From Leisingera sp. NJS204 (GTDB lineage Bacteria; Pseudomonadota; Alphaproteobacteria; Rhodobacterales; Rhodobacteraceae), in the NCBI RefSeq assembly GCF_004123675.1, contig NZ_CP035417.1, forward strand, positions 1 through 64,000: a stretch of DNA of 64,000 nt, given 5' to 3'. This document shows, in pieces, positions 35,699-44,144 of the stretch. Made by a program: the position numbers and the translations under genes. The notes beneath the pieces are model-generated. The model saw only the letters and a program-made list of their open reading frames with translations, searched no databases and was not told the origin of the DNA. Numbering within the stretch: the stretch's first letter is position 1; every line of letters begins with the position of its first letter.

Positions 35699-36841
35699 TC
35701 AGGCCTTGCTATCGACGATCTCAAGGTGCTGGGCCAGCTTGCCGATCCCGCCCATCCAGTTTTCGACCAGGCCCAGGTCGCTGGGTGCGGCGTGTACACC
35801 GGCGGCGATCTTGCCGTTCATGGCCGCCTCGATTGCAAAGGACACCGGATAGGAGACCAGGCGTGCCATTGCGGTGCCGCGGTCGTCGCCCCAGGCGTCC
35901 ATCACATAGGTCTTATGCCAGGCTTCGGTGCCGTCTTTTTCCGCTTTCAGGCCAACGCAGAGCACCACCCGGTCCGGCTCGCCCTCGTCATAGGCGTTCT
36001 CGGTCCAGAACTGGTCTGACATTTCCTTGAGGCGGGCGTCCCCTTCGGGGCCTTCGAGGGTCTCGACTTCCTTGAAGACATCCGCCCAGGCATCGGCCCA
36101 GCCGTTGAGGCGCAGGGTGCCGCGGACGAATTCCTTCACTTTCCAGTCCTCGCCGAACTCATACTGCGCCATGAACGGGATCGAGTCGCGGTTCGGGTAG
36201 ACCTCGAAACTTTCGGGTGCGGGCAGCGGCGCCTCATAGGAGGAGATCGCATCCCAGGGGCGGGCGACGTCCAGCTCCTTGAAGCCGCGGATCGATTTGG
36301 AGGGCGAACGCAGCGCCTTCAGCACGCCCAGCGGCGACCAGCTGAACTTGTAGCGGAACGGGTTCGGTGTCTTGGGGATACCGCCGCAATAGGAGATGAA
36401 GCTGATCTCGTTTTCCGCGTCAAAGGCATCAGACGCTTTGTAATCCGCCACCAGCGCATGCGCCATCAGGTGGTCGATGCCCGGATCCAGGCCCACCTCG
36501 TTGATCAGGCAGACGCCTGCATCCTTGGCCTTCTGGTCCAGTGCGCGCATTTCCGGCGCGATGTAGGAGGAGGAGACGAAATGCGCGCCGTGCTCGATCG
36601 CCAGCTCGGCCAGCGGCACGTGCCAGTCGCCGGGCAGCATTGAGACGATGACGTCTTTCGGGCTCAGCATCTGGCCCAGGTTGGCAATGCTGAAGGCGTG
36701 AATGTTAGTGGTCAGATCGCCGACGGCCTCACGCGCTTTGTCGGTGGTCCGGTTCCAGACCGCCACGTCATGGCCCGCTTCCAGCAGGCGGCGAAGGCCG
36801 GGAATGGCGGAGAGGCCGGTGCCGCACCAGTGAATTGTCAT
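35699..36841 (-). CDS. Saccharopine reductase-type dehydrogenase (glutamate-forming, LYS9-like)
   Basis: A 380-residue oxidoreductase of the saccharopine dehydrogenase family. It begins with a Rossmann segment (IHWCGTGLSAIPGLRRLLEAGHDVAVWNRT) and contains VSSSYIAPEMRALDQKAKDAGVCLINEVGLDPGIDHLMA as a block near 90-130 and SYCGGIPKTPNPFRYKFSWSPLGVLKAL near 150-178, the classic LYS9/SDH signature. Known family members interconvert saccharopine with alpha-aminoadipate semialdehyde plus glutamate. It is 32 bases downstream of a lysine-forming saccharopine dehydrogenase gene, so together they could form a lysine degradation (saccharopine) route. Confidence 0.88.
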   Translation of the reverse strand: MTIHWCGTGLSAIPGLRRLLEAGHDVAVWNRTTDKAREAVGDLTTNIHAFSIANLGQMLSPKDVIVSMLPGDWHVPLAELAIEHGAHFVSSSYIAPEMRALDQKAKDAGVCLINEVGLDPGIDHLMAHALVADYKASDAFDAENEISFISYCGGIPKTPNPFRYKFSWSPLGVLKALRSPSKSIRGFKELDVARPWDAISSYEAPLPAPESFEVYPNRDSIPFMAQYEFGEDWKVKEFVRGTLRLNGWADAWADVFKEVETLEGPEGDARLKEMSDQFWTENAYDEGEPDRVVLCVGLKAEKDGTEAWHKTYVMDAWGDDRGTAMARLVSYPVSFAIEAAMNGKIAAGVHAAPSDLGLVENWMGGIGKLAQHLEIVDSKA

Positions 36842-36873
36842 GAGAGTTCTCCCTTACTTGGTTCCGGCGGCAT

Positions 36874-37926
36874 TCAGCCCGGAAGATGTTCGTTGAATGT
36901 GGCTTCCGCCCGGCCCCAGACGCCGGACTTCAGATCGATCAGGGTCAGCAGCGAGGGCAGCAGCTGAGCGGCATAGTCTTCGGAGCTTTCCACCGGCAGC
37001 ATGGAGGGCAGGTTGTCGATTGCCATCACATCCAGCACCGGGTGTTCGGCGACGCGCAGCGCAGGCTGATCCCAGGAGGTCGCGCGGTCATAGACCGGCA
37101 CCGGATTGTAGTCACTGTCAGGGTCGCAAGCGACATCGCCGATGGCGGTCAGCTTGCGGTCCGCAGTCAACGCCTCGCGCGGGACAAAGACCGGAGTGCC
37201 GGGACGGGCGAAGATACAGTTGAGAAACAGGTCATGGGCCAGGATCTCCGGGAAAGGTCCGCCGCTTGCGGTCTCGTCCATGTCCCATTTGGTGACTTTG
37301 ACACCCATCGCTTCGCAGAGATCTGCCGCGCCGGTGCCGACCCGGCCAAGCGCGCCGATCACGATAGCAGAGGGGCGGTCTTTGTTCAGGGCATCAAGTT
37401 CCGCGCCCAGATCCGTCAGCAGCGCATCCTTGCCGCCATAGACGCCAACCGGGCCGCAGATTCCGCCGCGCTGCTGGGCGGTCCAGGACTTCAGTGTTAC
37501 CGCGGCGCCGGCATAGCCCGCCCAATACCCAAAGGCAGCAACCCGGCGGGCGCTTTCATCCACCAGGTATTCCAGATCATAAAGGGTGCCGCCGCCGGCC
37601 TTGAAGCGTTCCAGCAGTGCCTTGCCGGAATGCTGGCCCTTGAAGGCATGGCCGAACATGATGTGGCGGTGGGGCAGCGGGGTGCCGTCCTCGGGCAGTT
37701 CCTTGAGGCCAAAGATGATTGCGTCCGCAGGCGCCTGGGGCCAGGAGTTTTCCGGTGCAATGTCGCAGCCGGCATCAATGTAACCCTGCAGCGGCAGCGC
37801 CCGGACCGAGCTTTCCTCAACCGTGACCCTGATGCCGCCTGACAGCAGCGCCTTGGCGCCATCGGGGGTCAGGCCGACCCGCTCCTCATTCGGGCGCTGT
37901 TCGGCCCGTACCCACAGATGCGTCAT
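36874..37926 (-). CDS. Saccharopine dehydrogenase (NAD+, lysine-forming, LYS1-like)
   Basis: A 350-residue member of the alanine dehydrogenase/LYS1 family. Family features are the N-terminal MTHLWVRAEQRPNEERVGLTP with the Arg/Lys substrate residues, IMFGHAFKGQHSGKALLERF, SARRVAAFGYWAGYAGAAVTL and the Rossmann region AIVIGALGRVGTGAADLCEAMG. It catalyses interconversion of lysine plus 2-oxoglutarate with saccharopine. ATG 37926 is chosen because AAGGA lies 7 bases upstream; ATG 37932 and TTG 37941 are in frame but worse placed. It follows a GST gene by 11 bases and precedes the saccharopine reductase. Confidence 0.88.
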   Translation of the reverse strand: MTHLWVRAEQRPNEERVGLTPDGAKALLSGGIRVTVEESSVRALPLQGYIDAGCDIAPENSWPQAPADAIIFGLKELPEDGTPLPHRHIMFGHAFKGQHSGKALLERFKAGGGTLYDLEYLVDESARRVAAFGYWAGYAGAAVTLKSWTAQQRGGICGPVGVYGGKDALLTDLGAELDALNKDRPSAIVIGALGRVGTGAADLCEAMGVKVTKWDMDETASGGPFPEILAHDLFLNCIFARPGTPVFVPREALTADRKLTAIGDVACDPDSDYNPVPVYDRATSWDQPALRVAEHPVLDVMAIDNLPSMLPVESSEDYAAQLLPSLLTLIDLKSGVWGRAEATFNEHLPG

Positions 37927-37937
37927 CGTCATGTCCT

Positions 37938-38552
37938 TCAAAGCATTCCCTTGGAATAGACTGCGCGGATCGACTCGCGCTGCTCCATTGCCGTCATGAA
38001 ATTCTGGATTTTGGGGAAGCCGTCCACCTTCACCCCGTCACCCGCCAGCCAGGTGCAGATCACATAGAGGTAGCAATCGGCGAGGCTGACCGTCTCGCCC
38101 AGCACAAAGGGTCCGCGCAGGCCGGCCTGGCTGATGTACTCGCAGGAGGCCATCATCGTCTGCGGCACCTTGGCCTGCATATCCTTGTAGCTGGAGGTCT
38201 TGCTGGCCCAGCGGGCGCCGCGCCGCATATGGGCATGGTTCACATGCATGGTCGAGGCGAGGTAGAACATCACCTCGCGCATCCGCGCCTGCAGTACCGG
38301 GTCCTGCGGGCGCAAGCCGGCCTCGGGCGCCATATCAGCGATATATTCCAGCAGCGCGCCGGTCTCGGTCAGGATGCCGCCCTCGACCGCCAGTGCGGGC
38401 ACCCGGCCCTTGGGGTTGATCTGGGCATAGGCCGGACCGGTCTGTTCCTTGGCGGCAAAGTCGATTTTCACCGCCTCATATTCAATTCCGGCTTCTTCCA
38501 GCGCGATGGCCACGGCCACCGAGATGGTGTTGGGGGCGTAATAAAGCTGCAT
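37938..38552 (-). CDS. Glutathione S-transferase family protein
   Basis: A 204-residue GST: thioredoxin-like N-terminal domain (MQLYYAPNTISVAVAIALEEAGIEYEAV, INPKGRVPALAVEGGILTETGALLEYIA) and an all-helical C-terminal domain (LGETVSLADCYLYVICTWL). Substrate unknown. ATG 38552 starts the thioredoxin fold and follows GGAGGGAAAAGAC; sequence further upstream is not part of the family. It lies between a histidine phosphatase gene and the two saccharopine enzymes, all on the minus strand with short gaps, so it is probably in their operon. Confidence 0.9.
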   Translation of the reverse strand: MQLYYAPNTISVAVAIALEEAGIEYEAVKIDFAAKEQTGPAYAQINPKGRVPALAVEGGILTETGALLEYIADMAPEAGLRPQDPVLQARMREVMFYLASTMHVNHAHMRRGARWASKTSSYKDMQAKVPQTMMASCEYISQAGLRGPFVLGETVSLADCYLYVICTWLAGDGVKVDGFPKIQNFMTAMEQRESIRAVYSKGML

Positions 38553-38575
38553 GTCTTTTCCTCCCTCTCGGACGT

Positions 38576-39226
38576 TCAAAGATGTGTCTGGGCAAAATGC
38601 CGGTCCGGCGCTTCCAGATGCGGCACTGCGTTGAACAAAACCGGGCTCAGGTGGCCGCCGATGGGGAACAGACGATGCATCGAGGTGTTCATGATCGCCA
38701 GCGTAACCCGGGCCATGGCGGCGGAGTCCAGCCCCATCGCTTGCCGCAGGGCCATCGAAATCAGCCCGCCGGAGGTGACAACCATTGCGGGGCCGTCGCC
38801 TGCGGCGATTTCCTCCAGACAGGCCTGGGTGCGGGTTTCGAAACTGGCCCAGCTTTCGTAGGGATCGGCGATTTCGTCCTTGGCCCAAGCGGCAAACACC
38901 TTGGGTAAATGATCGACAAAGCCCTCGCGCTCTTTCGGAATTGGCAGGCCGTGCTGATCGCGCATAGCCTCGGCGAGGGTGAAATACTCCATCTCGTTCA
39001 GCCGCGCGTCCTGCGCCGGATCGGCAAAGCCCATAGAGGCTGCGGTTTCGATATGCCGCCTGAGGGTCCCGCAGTAGACGCGCGGGTGGTGGCTGCCGGT
39101 GCTGCGCAGATGGTCCCCCAGCCAGGCCGCCTGCTGGTGACCCAGATCGCTGAGGCGGTCATAACTTGCCTCGTCCCGGGCGCCGGTATTGGCCTGGCCG
39201 TGGCGGATCAGCGTTATGTGGGACAT
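38576..39226 (-). CDS. Histidine phosphatase family protein
   Basis: A 216-residue phosphoglycerate-mutase-like phosphatase. The phosphohistidine motif is LIRHGQANTG near residue 7, and the second conserved His region is VVTSGGLISMALRQAMG near residue 160. RLSDLGHQQAAWLGDHL and NEMEYFTLAEAM fit the family. Substrate unknown. ATG 39226 (MSHITLIRHG) is the natural start; the extension to 39349 overlaps the divergent hydrolase promoter. It is the first gene of a probable phosphatase-GST-saccharopine operon. Confidence 0.88.
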   Translation of the reverse strand: MSHITLIRHGQANTGARDEASYDRLSDLGHQQAAWLGDHLRSTGSHHPRVYCGTLRRHIETAASMGFADPAQDARLNEMEYFTLAEAMRDQHGLPIPKEREGFVDHLPKVFAAWAKDEIADPYESWASFETRTQACLEEIAAGDGPAMVVTSGGLISMALRQAMGLDSAAMARVTLAIMNTSMHRLFPIGGHLSPVLFNAVPHLEAPDRHFAQTHL

Positions 39227-39370
39227 GGGCGGCGGCTCCGTTGTTACCGGGGAAGTCTTAGGGGAGGTTCCGGGCAGAGGGAAGGGCGGGCTGGGTGCAG
39301 GTTTGATCAATTTGATTGAGGGCGGGAGCAAAACTGGAGCAATGTGCATCTGTCAATTGGGAGATTTGCC

Positions 39371-40570
39371 ATGCCCCTTAACCCTCAGCGTTTTCTGGAT
39401 GATCTTCATAAACTGCGCAGCTTTGGTGCCTCGGGTGCAGGCAAGGGAGTGGTGCGGCCGGCGTTTTCAGAAGCAGATATCGCGGCGCGGAAATGGCTGG
39501 CTGAACGGATGACAGAGTGCGGATTAGAGCCGCATTTCGACCCGCTTGGCAATCTGTTCGGGCTGGCTGGGGAGCGCAGCCTGCTGGTTGGGTCGCACAG
39601 CGACAGCCAGCCCGAGGGCGGCTGGCTGGACGGCGCGCTGGGTGTGGTGGCCGGGCTGGAGATTGCCCGCGCAGCCCGGGAGGCCGGCGGGCCGCTCATT
39701 TCTTGCGTCAGTTTTCAGGATGAGGAGGGGCGGTTCGGGGTGCTGACCGGATCGGATGTTTGGACCGGCAAGCTGGCGCTGGATGAGGCGGATGGGTTCA
39801 CTGACAACGCCGGCAATACCCTGGCCGGGATGCGGGCGCGGATGGCGGAGTTTTCGGGGGATTTCCTGCCGCTTGAACGGTTCTGCGGATTTCTGGAAAT
39901 GCATATCGAGCAAGGTCCCTATTTGGAAGAAACCGGACTCAAGCTTGGGGTGGTGACTGATATTGTCGGCATCCAGGATATGCGGATCACGTTTTTCGGT
40001 CGGCAGAACCACGCAGGCACCACGCCGATGCACCTGCGGCGGGATGCGTTTCAGGTGCTGTCTGCCTTCAACGCGGCGCTGAACAGCCGGTTTGCTGATG
40101 TGGTGACGCCTGCCACGGTCTGGACTATCGGTCATGTGGCGTTGCATCCCAATGCGTCCTCTGTTGTGCCCGGGCGCGTCGAATTTTCCGTGCAATGGCG
40201 CGATGCTGATGCAGACCGGCTGGTGCGGATGGAAACACTCATCAAGGAGACAGCGCGGGAGATTGCGGCCGGTCACGGCGCAGCATCAGAGCTTGGACCG
40301 GTGATGGGCATAGAACCGTCGGCAATGGATGTGCGGTTTCAGGCGGAGTTGGGGGCCGCTGCAGAGGCGTTGGCACCGGGAAAGTGGCAAAAGATGCCGT
40401 CGGGTGCTTTGCATGATGCGGCCAATCTTGCGACGGTGATGCCTGCGGCAATGCTGTTTGTGCCCTCGATCGGCGGCATAAGCCATGCCTTTGAAGAAGA
40501 TACGGCGGAGGCAGATTTGGTGCTTGGGCTGCAGGTGCTGGACTGCGCGGCCCGGGCGCTGGCGGGGTGA
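39371..40570 (+). CDS. Zn-dependent hydrolase, allantoate amidohydrolase / N-carbamoyl-L-amino-acid hydrolase type
   Basis: A 399-residue M20-type amidohydrolase. Metal-binding blocks are visible: [27 protein letters not shown] near 70-95 (His and Asp ligands), [14 protein letters not shown] (Glu pair), [16 protein letters not shown] (His ligand) and [11 protein letters not shown] in the dimerisation domain, with [22 protein letters not shown] near the end. Family enzymes hydrolyse ureido compounds or carbamoyl amino acids; which one cannot be told. ATG 39371 has GGGAG 8 bases upstream and is preferred over 39344. It is divergent from the phosphatase operon. Confidence 0.88.
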   Translation: MPLNPQRFLDDLHKLRSFGASGAGKGVVRPAFSEADIAARKWLAERMTECGLEPHFDPLGNLFGLAGERSLLVGSHSDSQPEGGWLDGALGVVAGLEIARAAREAGGPLISCVSFQDEEGRFGVLTGSDVWTGKLALDEADGFTDNAGNTLAGMRARMAEFSGDFLPLERFCGFLEMHIEQGPYLEETGLKLGVVTDIVGIQDMRITFFGRQNHAGTTPMHLRRDAFQVLSAFNAALNSRFADVVTPATVWTIGHVALHPNASSVVPGRVEFSVQWRDADADRLVRMETLIKETAREIAAGHGAASELGPVMGIEPSAMDVRFQAELGAAAEALAPGKWQKMPSGALHDAANLATVMPAAMLFVPSIGGISHAFEEDTAEADLVLGLQVLDCAARALAG

Positions 40571-40575
40571 ATTGC

Positions 40576-40619
40576 AGGCGGGTACTCCCGCCTGTTCCCG
40601 GGCATCCTGCAGGATGCCC
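40576..40619. terminator. Two adjacent hairpins between the hydrolase and WGR genes
   Basis: AGGCGGG-TACT-CCCGCCT (40576-40593) is followed by the perfect 20-bp palindrome GGGCATCCTGCAGGATGCCC (40600-40619). They lie between convergent genes and probably end transcription from both, although no long T-run is present. Confidence 0.5.
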
Positions 40620-40656
40620 TCTCACAGTTGGGCCGGGCGCCGCTGGCGCGGCGCGG

Positions 40657-40884
40657 TCAGCCCCGTCCGTAGCCGCGTTTGAGCATCCGGTTGCGGTGCC
40701 TGTCGGCAGCCAGGGAAGCCTCGCGCAGATTGCCGTAGATGTTGATGACGCTTTGCCCGTTGCCGCCGGCTATGCCCCATTCACGCAGCACGGAGACCTC
40801 GGAAAACAGGTTCATCGCCAGCTCAATCCGGTAGAACCGGGACGGGCGCGAAGGGGCTTGGCGGTAGAGCAGACAGGTGGCCAT
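40657..40884 (-). CDS. Free-standing WGR domain protein
   Basis: A 75-residue protein consisting of one WGR domain: RFYRIELAMNLFSEVSVLREWGIAGGNGQ near residues 16-44 contains the W-G core, followed by a helical Arg-rich end (REASLAADRHRNRMLKRG). WGR domains occur in PARP-type proteins, where they bind DNA and sense breaks, and as short single-domain proteins in alphaproteobacteria with unknown function. A purine-rich AGGTGG-like region precedes ATG 40884 weakly on the minus strand. No partner gene is adjacent. Confidence 0.82.
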   Translation of the reverse strand: MATCLLYRQAPSRPSRFYRIELAMNLFSEVSVLREWGIAGGNGQSVINIYGNLREASLAADRHRNRMLKRGYGRG

Positions 40885-41103
40885 GACCTGATTCTACGCC
40901 AAGCGATTCGCCGCGGCAAGAATCTCTATGCGGCGCTGACGAAAGTGAGGCCGCAGAGCGCGCAAGACAGCGCCGCCGCGGCGAACACCGGCTTAGCCAG
41001 AATGGACAAGGTCGGTAAAACACTGCAGCTGCGTTTTCTTTCGCTCTTCTTATCTGGAAGAAAGAGCGCAGTGCGGGAAAATTGGTTTTGTACCGGAACA
41101 GGA

Positions 41104-41808
41104 TCAGCCCCAGTCCACATCGCCCAGGAAGATGTAGCCCGCGCCATAGATCGTCTTGATCAGACGTGGATTCTTGGGGTCTTCGCGCAACTTGGTGCGC
41201 AGGCGGGAGACGCGCACATCCATTGCCCGGTCAAAGCTTTCACCAGCCGCACCGCCAAGCGCCTCCTGCATCTGGGCGCGGGAGATCAGCCGCTTGGGGC
41301 TGTCGAGGAACAATCGCAGAACTTCGCCCTCGGCGTGGGAAAACGGGGTTTCGCTGCCTGCTTCATCTTCCAGCAAATAGCGGTCGAAATGCGCGGTCCA
41401 GCCGGAGAACCGGGCAGTGTCGCTGGCAGGAGCCGCTGTGCGGGGGGCGCTGCGCAGGCGGGCGCGGACCCGGGCGACAACTTCGGCCGGATCAAACGGT
41501 TTGGTGATGTAATCATCTGCTCCCAGTTCCAGCCCCGTCACCCGGTCCTGCACCTGGGCGCGGCCGGAGATGATGATGACCGCCGCGCCTTGCTCCAGTG
41601 CAAGCCGGTGCACCAACGCCAGCCCATCGGTGTCAGGCAGCGACAGATCGACCAGGCAGACATCGGGTGCCATCCGGTTCAGAGCCGCCTCGAATTCGCG
41701 CGCGCGGGCGAAACTTTGGGTGCGGAAGCCCGCGTCCTCCAGCGTGCTGGTCAGGATCCGGCGGATTTCCGGCTCGTCATCCAGGATGGTGACCAAGGGC
41801 GATGTCAT
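41104..41808 (-). CDS. OmpR-family response regulator
   Basis: A 234-residue response regulator: receiver domain (about 5-115) with acidic pocket ILDDEPEIRR, phospho-acceptor region VCLVDLSLPDTDG and Lys motif ADDYITKPFD, then a winged-helix DNA-binding domain (SHAEGEVLRLFLDSPKRLISR, FDRAMDVRVSRLRTKLRED, IKTIYGAGYIFLG). It acts as a transcription factor. Its start overlaps the stop of the hybrid kinase by 4 bases (ATGA), so it is almost certainly that kinase's partner. Confidence 0.93.
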   Translation of the reverse strand: MTSPLVTILDDEPEIRRILTSTLEDAGFRTQSFARAREFEAALNRMAPDVCLVDLSLPDTDGLALVHRLALEQGAAVIIISGRAQVQDRVTGLELGADDYITKPFDPAEVVARVRARLRSAPRTAAPASDTARFSGWTAHFDRYLLEDEAGSETPFSHAEGEVLRLFLDSPKRLISRAQMQEALGGAAGESFDRAMDVRVSRLRTKLREDPKNPRLIKTIYGAGYIFLGDVDWG

Positions 41809-43706
41809 GCGGCGGGCTCCGGTTTGATCAGCGCGGACAGTTGATGCGTGGTGAAGGGTTTGCGCAAAACCGGGCCGCATTTCAAGGCCTTGCGGAACAA
41901 CGGGTCGCTGACGGGAAGGGACGTCATCAGGATGCAAGGCAGGTTTGAACCGTCAAGCCGGGTGGCCAAGTCGATGCCGGTAGCAGTCCCTTCCAGTTTG
42001 ATGTCGGAGAGCACCAGCGCGATGTCTGGCAAGTCGGCGGTGAGCGCACTGGCTTCGTCCACGCTGGCCGCTTCGATCACCGAATAGCCAAGATCAATCA
42101 GCATATCGCGAAAGGCGGCACGCAGTTCCTGGCTGTCCTCGACCAACAAGGCCATGCCGCCCTTGGCATCTGGTGCCAGCCGGTAGGGCAGCCGCAGGGT
42201 CACCGAAGCGCCGGTTTGGGTGTTGCTGATCCGCATGTCGCCGCCGGCCAGTTTGGCCATGTCGTAAACCATTGGCAGGCCAAGACCGGAGCCTTCGCTG
42301 CCTTTGGTGGTGAAGAAAGGATTCAACGCCTTGTCCAGCGCTTCGGGGGAGAAACCGGGGCCGCTGTCGGTCACCGTGATTTCCACCCAGGTCTGCCCGA
42401 CTGCGTGGGCGCTGACAGTTATCTGGCCCGAAGTTCCGCAAGCGTCGCGGGCATTCAGGATCAGGTTCAAAAGCGCATCCTGCAGCTTGCCGCTGTCCAG
42501 AAGCAGCACCTCGTCCGGCATGTTATCAAGGATGCTTAGCCCAATTCCCTGCGGCAGCGAAGGAGAGGCGAGGATCTTCAGTTCACCCAGCAGCGCATGC
42601 ATGTCGGCCGCCTGCGGGCGCAAGGTGCGCTGGCCGGTCATTTCGGCAATCCGGCTTAGCAGCCGGCCGCCGCGTTTTGCGGCCGAAAGCGTGCCTTGGA
42701 CCAGTTCGGTTGCCTCACCGCTCAGCCCCATTTTCTCCAGTTTGCTTTGCATTCCGAGAATAATGGTCAAAAGGTTGGAAAAATCATGTGCCAGGCCGCT
42801 GGTCATCTGCGCCGCCATCTCGCGGCGGCGGGCCTGCTGCAGGGCAACCCGGGCCTGGGTTTCCTCGGTCACATCCATCGACAGGATATAGACGCCGCCG
42901 TGCTGGTCCGGGGTAAAGGCCACCCGGATGCGGCGGCTGCCGTGGCTCTCAGTGAACTCGAACACCGGGCTGCTGCCCTTGTAGGCGGCCAGCAAATGCG
43001 GCTCGATCCGGTCAAAAGCAGCCTCTCCCAGTGCGTCCGCAATATGCATGCCGAGGATGTCGGAGGGGCGGCTGGGAAACACCGAGCTGAGGCGGCGGTT
43101 GGTATAGGTGTAATACCCGTCTGCATCGACGTGGGCGATATGAGCGGGCATCATCTCGGTCGTCAGCCGGGTACGGCCTTCTATCTCGGTCAGCTGTCTC
43201 TTGGTCTCTTCCAGGGCCGTATTTGTGGCTTCCAACTGGCGGTTGGCGGCGGATAGTTCCTCGGTATGGGTAATCAGTTTCTCTGACAGTTCCTCGGACC
43301 GGGAGTGCAGCAGTTGCTCTGCCTGTTTGGTACGGGTGATGTCGGTATAGACGGTGACCCAGCCACCCTGCGGCAATGGCGAGCCTTCGATCGAAATCAT
43401 CTGCCCGTTGGGCCGTTCACGCTCCAGGTAATGCGGCACAAAATCCAGTGCCTGAGCAACCCGGCTTTGCACGATGTCCTGGGTATCTGTTTCCGGCGCG
43501 TATTCACCGGCCTCCGCAAGAAAGCGGATGGTGTCGGCAAAGGACGCCCCCGGCTGCACCAGGTGATCAGGCAGTGAGAACATCTCTTGGAAACGCCTGT
43601 TGCAGACCGCCAGGCGCAGATCGTTGTCATAGATCGACAGCGCCTGGGCGATCAGGTTCAGCCCGGCGGTGGTCATGGCGGCGTGCGGCTTGCTTGTTCG
43701 GTTCAT
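41805..43706 (-). CDS. Soluble hybrid histidine kinase with PAS sensors and C-terminal receiver
   Basis: A 633-residue kinase with no clear membrane helix. Layout: PAS domain (about 12-130, with FQEMFSLPDHLVQPGASFADTIRF), a short coiled coil (about 135-195), second PAS (about 200-300, MPAHIAHVDADGYYTYTNRRLSSV), dimerisation helix with phospho-acceptor QMTSGLAHDFSNLLTIILGM, ATPase (LLNLILNARDAC, GSGLGLPMVYDMAKLAGGD) and a receiver (MALLVEDSQELRAAF, LVLSDIKLEG). A cytosolic signal is implied. I use ATG 43706 (MNRTSKPHAAM) because upstream in-frame sequence to 44072 has no similarity. The response regulator follows with overlap; no separate Hpt gene is present. Confidence 0.9.
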   Translation of the reverse strand: MNRTSKPHAAMTTAGLNLIAQALSIYDNDLRLAVCNRRFQEMFSLPDHLVQPGASFADTIRFLAEAGEYAPETDTQDIVQSRVAQALDFVPHYLERERPNGQMISIEGSPLPQGGWVTVYTDITRTKQAEQLLHSRSEELSEKLITHTEELSAANRQLEATNTALEETKRQLTEIEGRTRLTTEMMPAHIAHVDADGYYTYTNRRLSSVFPSRPSDILGMHIADALGEAAFDRIEPHLLAAYKGSSPVFEFTESHGSRRIRVAFTPDQHGGVYILSMDVTEETQARVALQQARRREMAAQMTSGLAHDFSNLLTIILGMQSKLEKMGLSGEATELVQGTLSAAKRGGRLLSRIAEMTGQRTLRPQAADMHALLGELKILASPSLPQGIGLSILDNMPDEVLLLDSGKLQDALLNLILNARDACGTSGQITVSAHAVGQTWVEITVTDSGPGFSPEALDKALNPFFTTKGSEGSGLGLPMVYDMAKLAGGDMRISNTQTGASVTLRLPYRLAPDAKGGMALLVEDSQELRAAFRDMLIDLGYSVIEAASVDEASALTADLPDIALVLSDIKLEGTATGIDLATRLDGSNLPCILMTSLPVSDPLFRKALKCGPVLRKPFTTHQLSALIKPEPAA

Positions 43707-44144
43707 GGTTCTCCCCGCTTCATGGCTAGCATCGCGGCGGGTGCGGGGCAAATCGCCATTCAGCCGCGGGAGAAGGCCATGCCGTCGCGTCAGACCGGCG
43801 GTCTCCTTAGGGTTGCCGAACGCGGTGAGCGGAAGATGGTGCAAGTGATGCGAAACTTGAAACGGCTGCCCGCTGCGTTTGATTCGAATTCCGGCCAGTT
43901 CGTGCGCATCCCGCGCGCTTTGCCCGGGCGTGTTTGCGAAGGCTGCAGGATTTTCTGTGCCCGGTGGTACGGCGACTTGCGTAACAGCCCGTAAAACAAG
44001 GGGAACAGCATTGTTACAATTCGTAAGATTTGGGAAAACATCAGGAAAAAGTTGACGGGCTATTCTTTGCACGTCCCTACTCGGGGCCAGAACCGCGGGC
44101 AGCGGTCAGGTCCGGCAGCAACGCCGGAAAGGGAGGAAAGAAAG
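43707..44144. other. 438-base divergent intergenic region between the hybrid kinase and the acyl-CoA synthetase
   Basis: I see no convincing gene here. It must hold the promoters of both flanking genes. TTAC-AATTC-GTAA (44014-44026) is a short inverted repeat in an AT-rich patch and could be a regulator site for the CoA-ligase side. TTGACG at 44052 could be a -35 box but has no clear -10. Reading frames across the region have no recognisable similarity. Confidence 0.4.

Noticed and set aside
40567-41844. A 425-codon plus-strand frame across the WGR gene and the response regulator.
   Set aside because: It is antisense to two well supported genes and crosses their intergenic hairpin; no similarity.
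43721-43994. A possible 90-codon plus-strand gene between the hybrid kinase and the acyl-CoA synthetase.
   Set aside because: No ribosome binding site, no recognisable family and unconvincing composition; the region more likely holds promoters.
44085-44135. GGTCAGGTCCGG near 44100 looks like the conserved core of the bacterial signal recognition particle RNA.
   Set aside because: The GGAA tetraloop and the AGCAGCC partner strand do not follow, and no flanking stem closes, so it is a chance 12-base match in the leader of the acyl-CoA synthetase.
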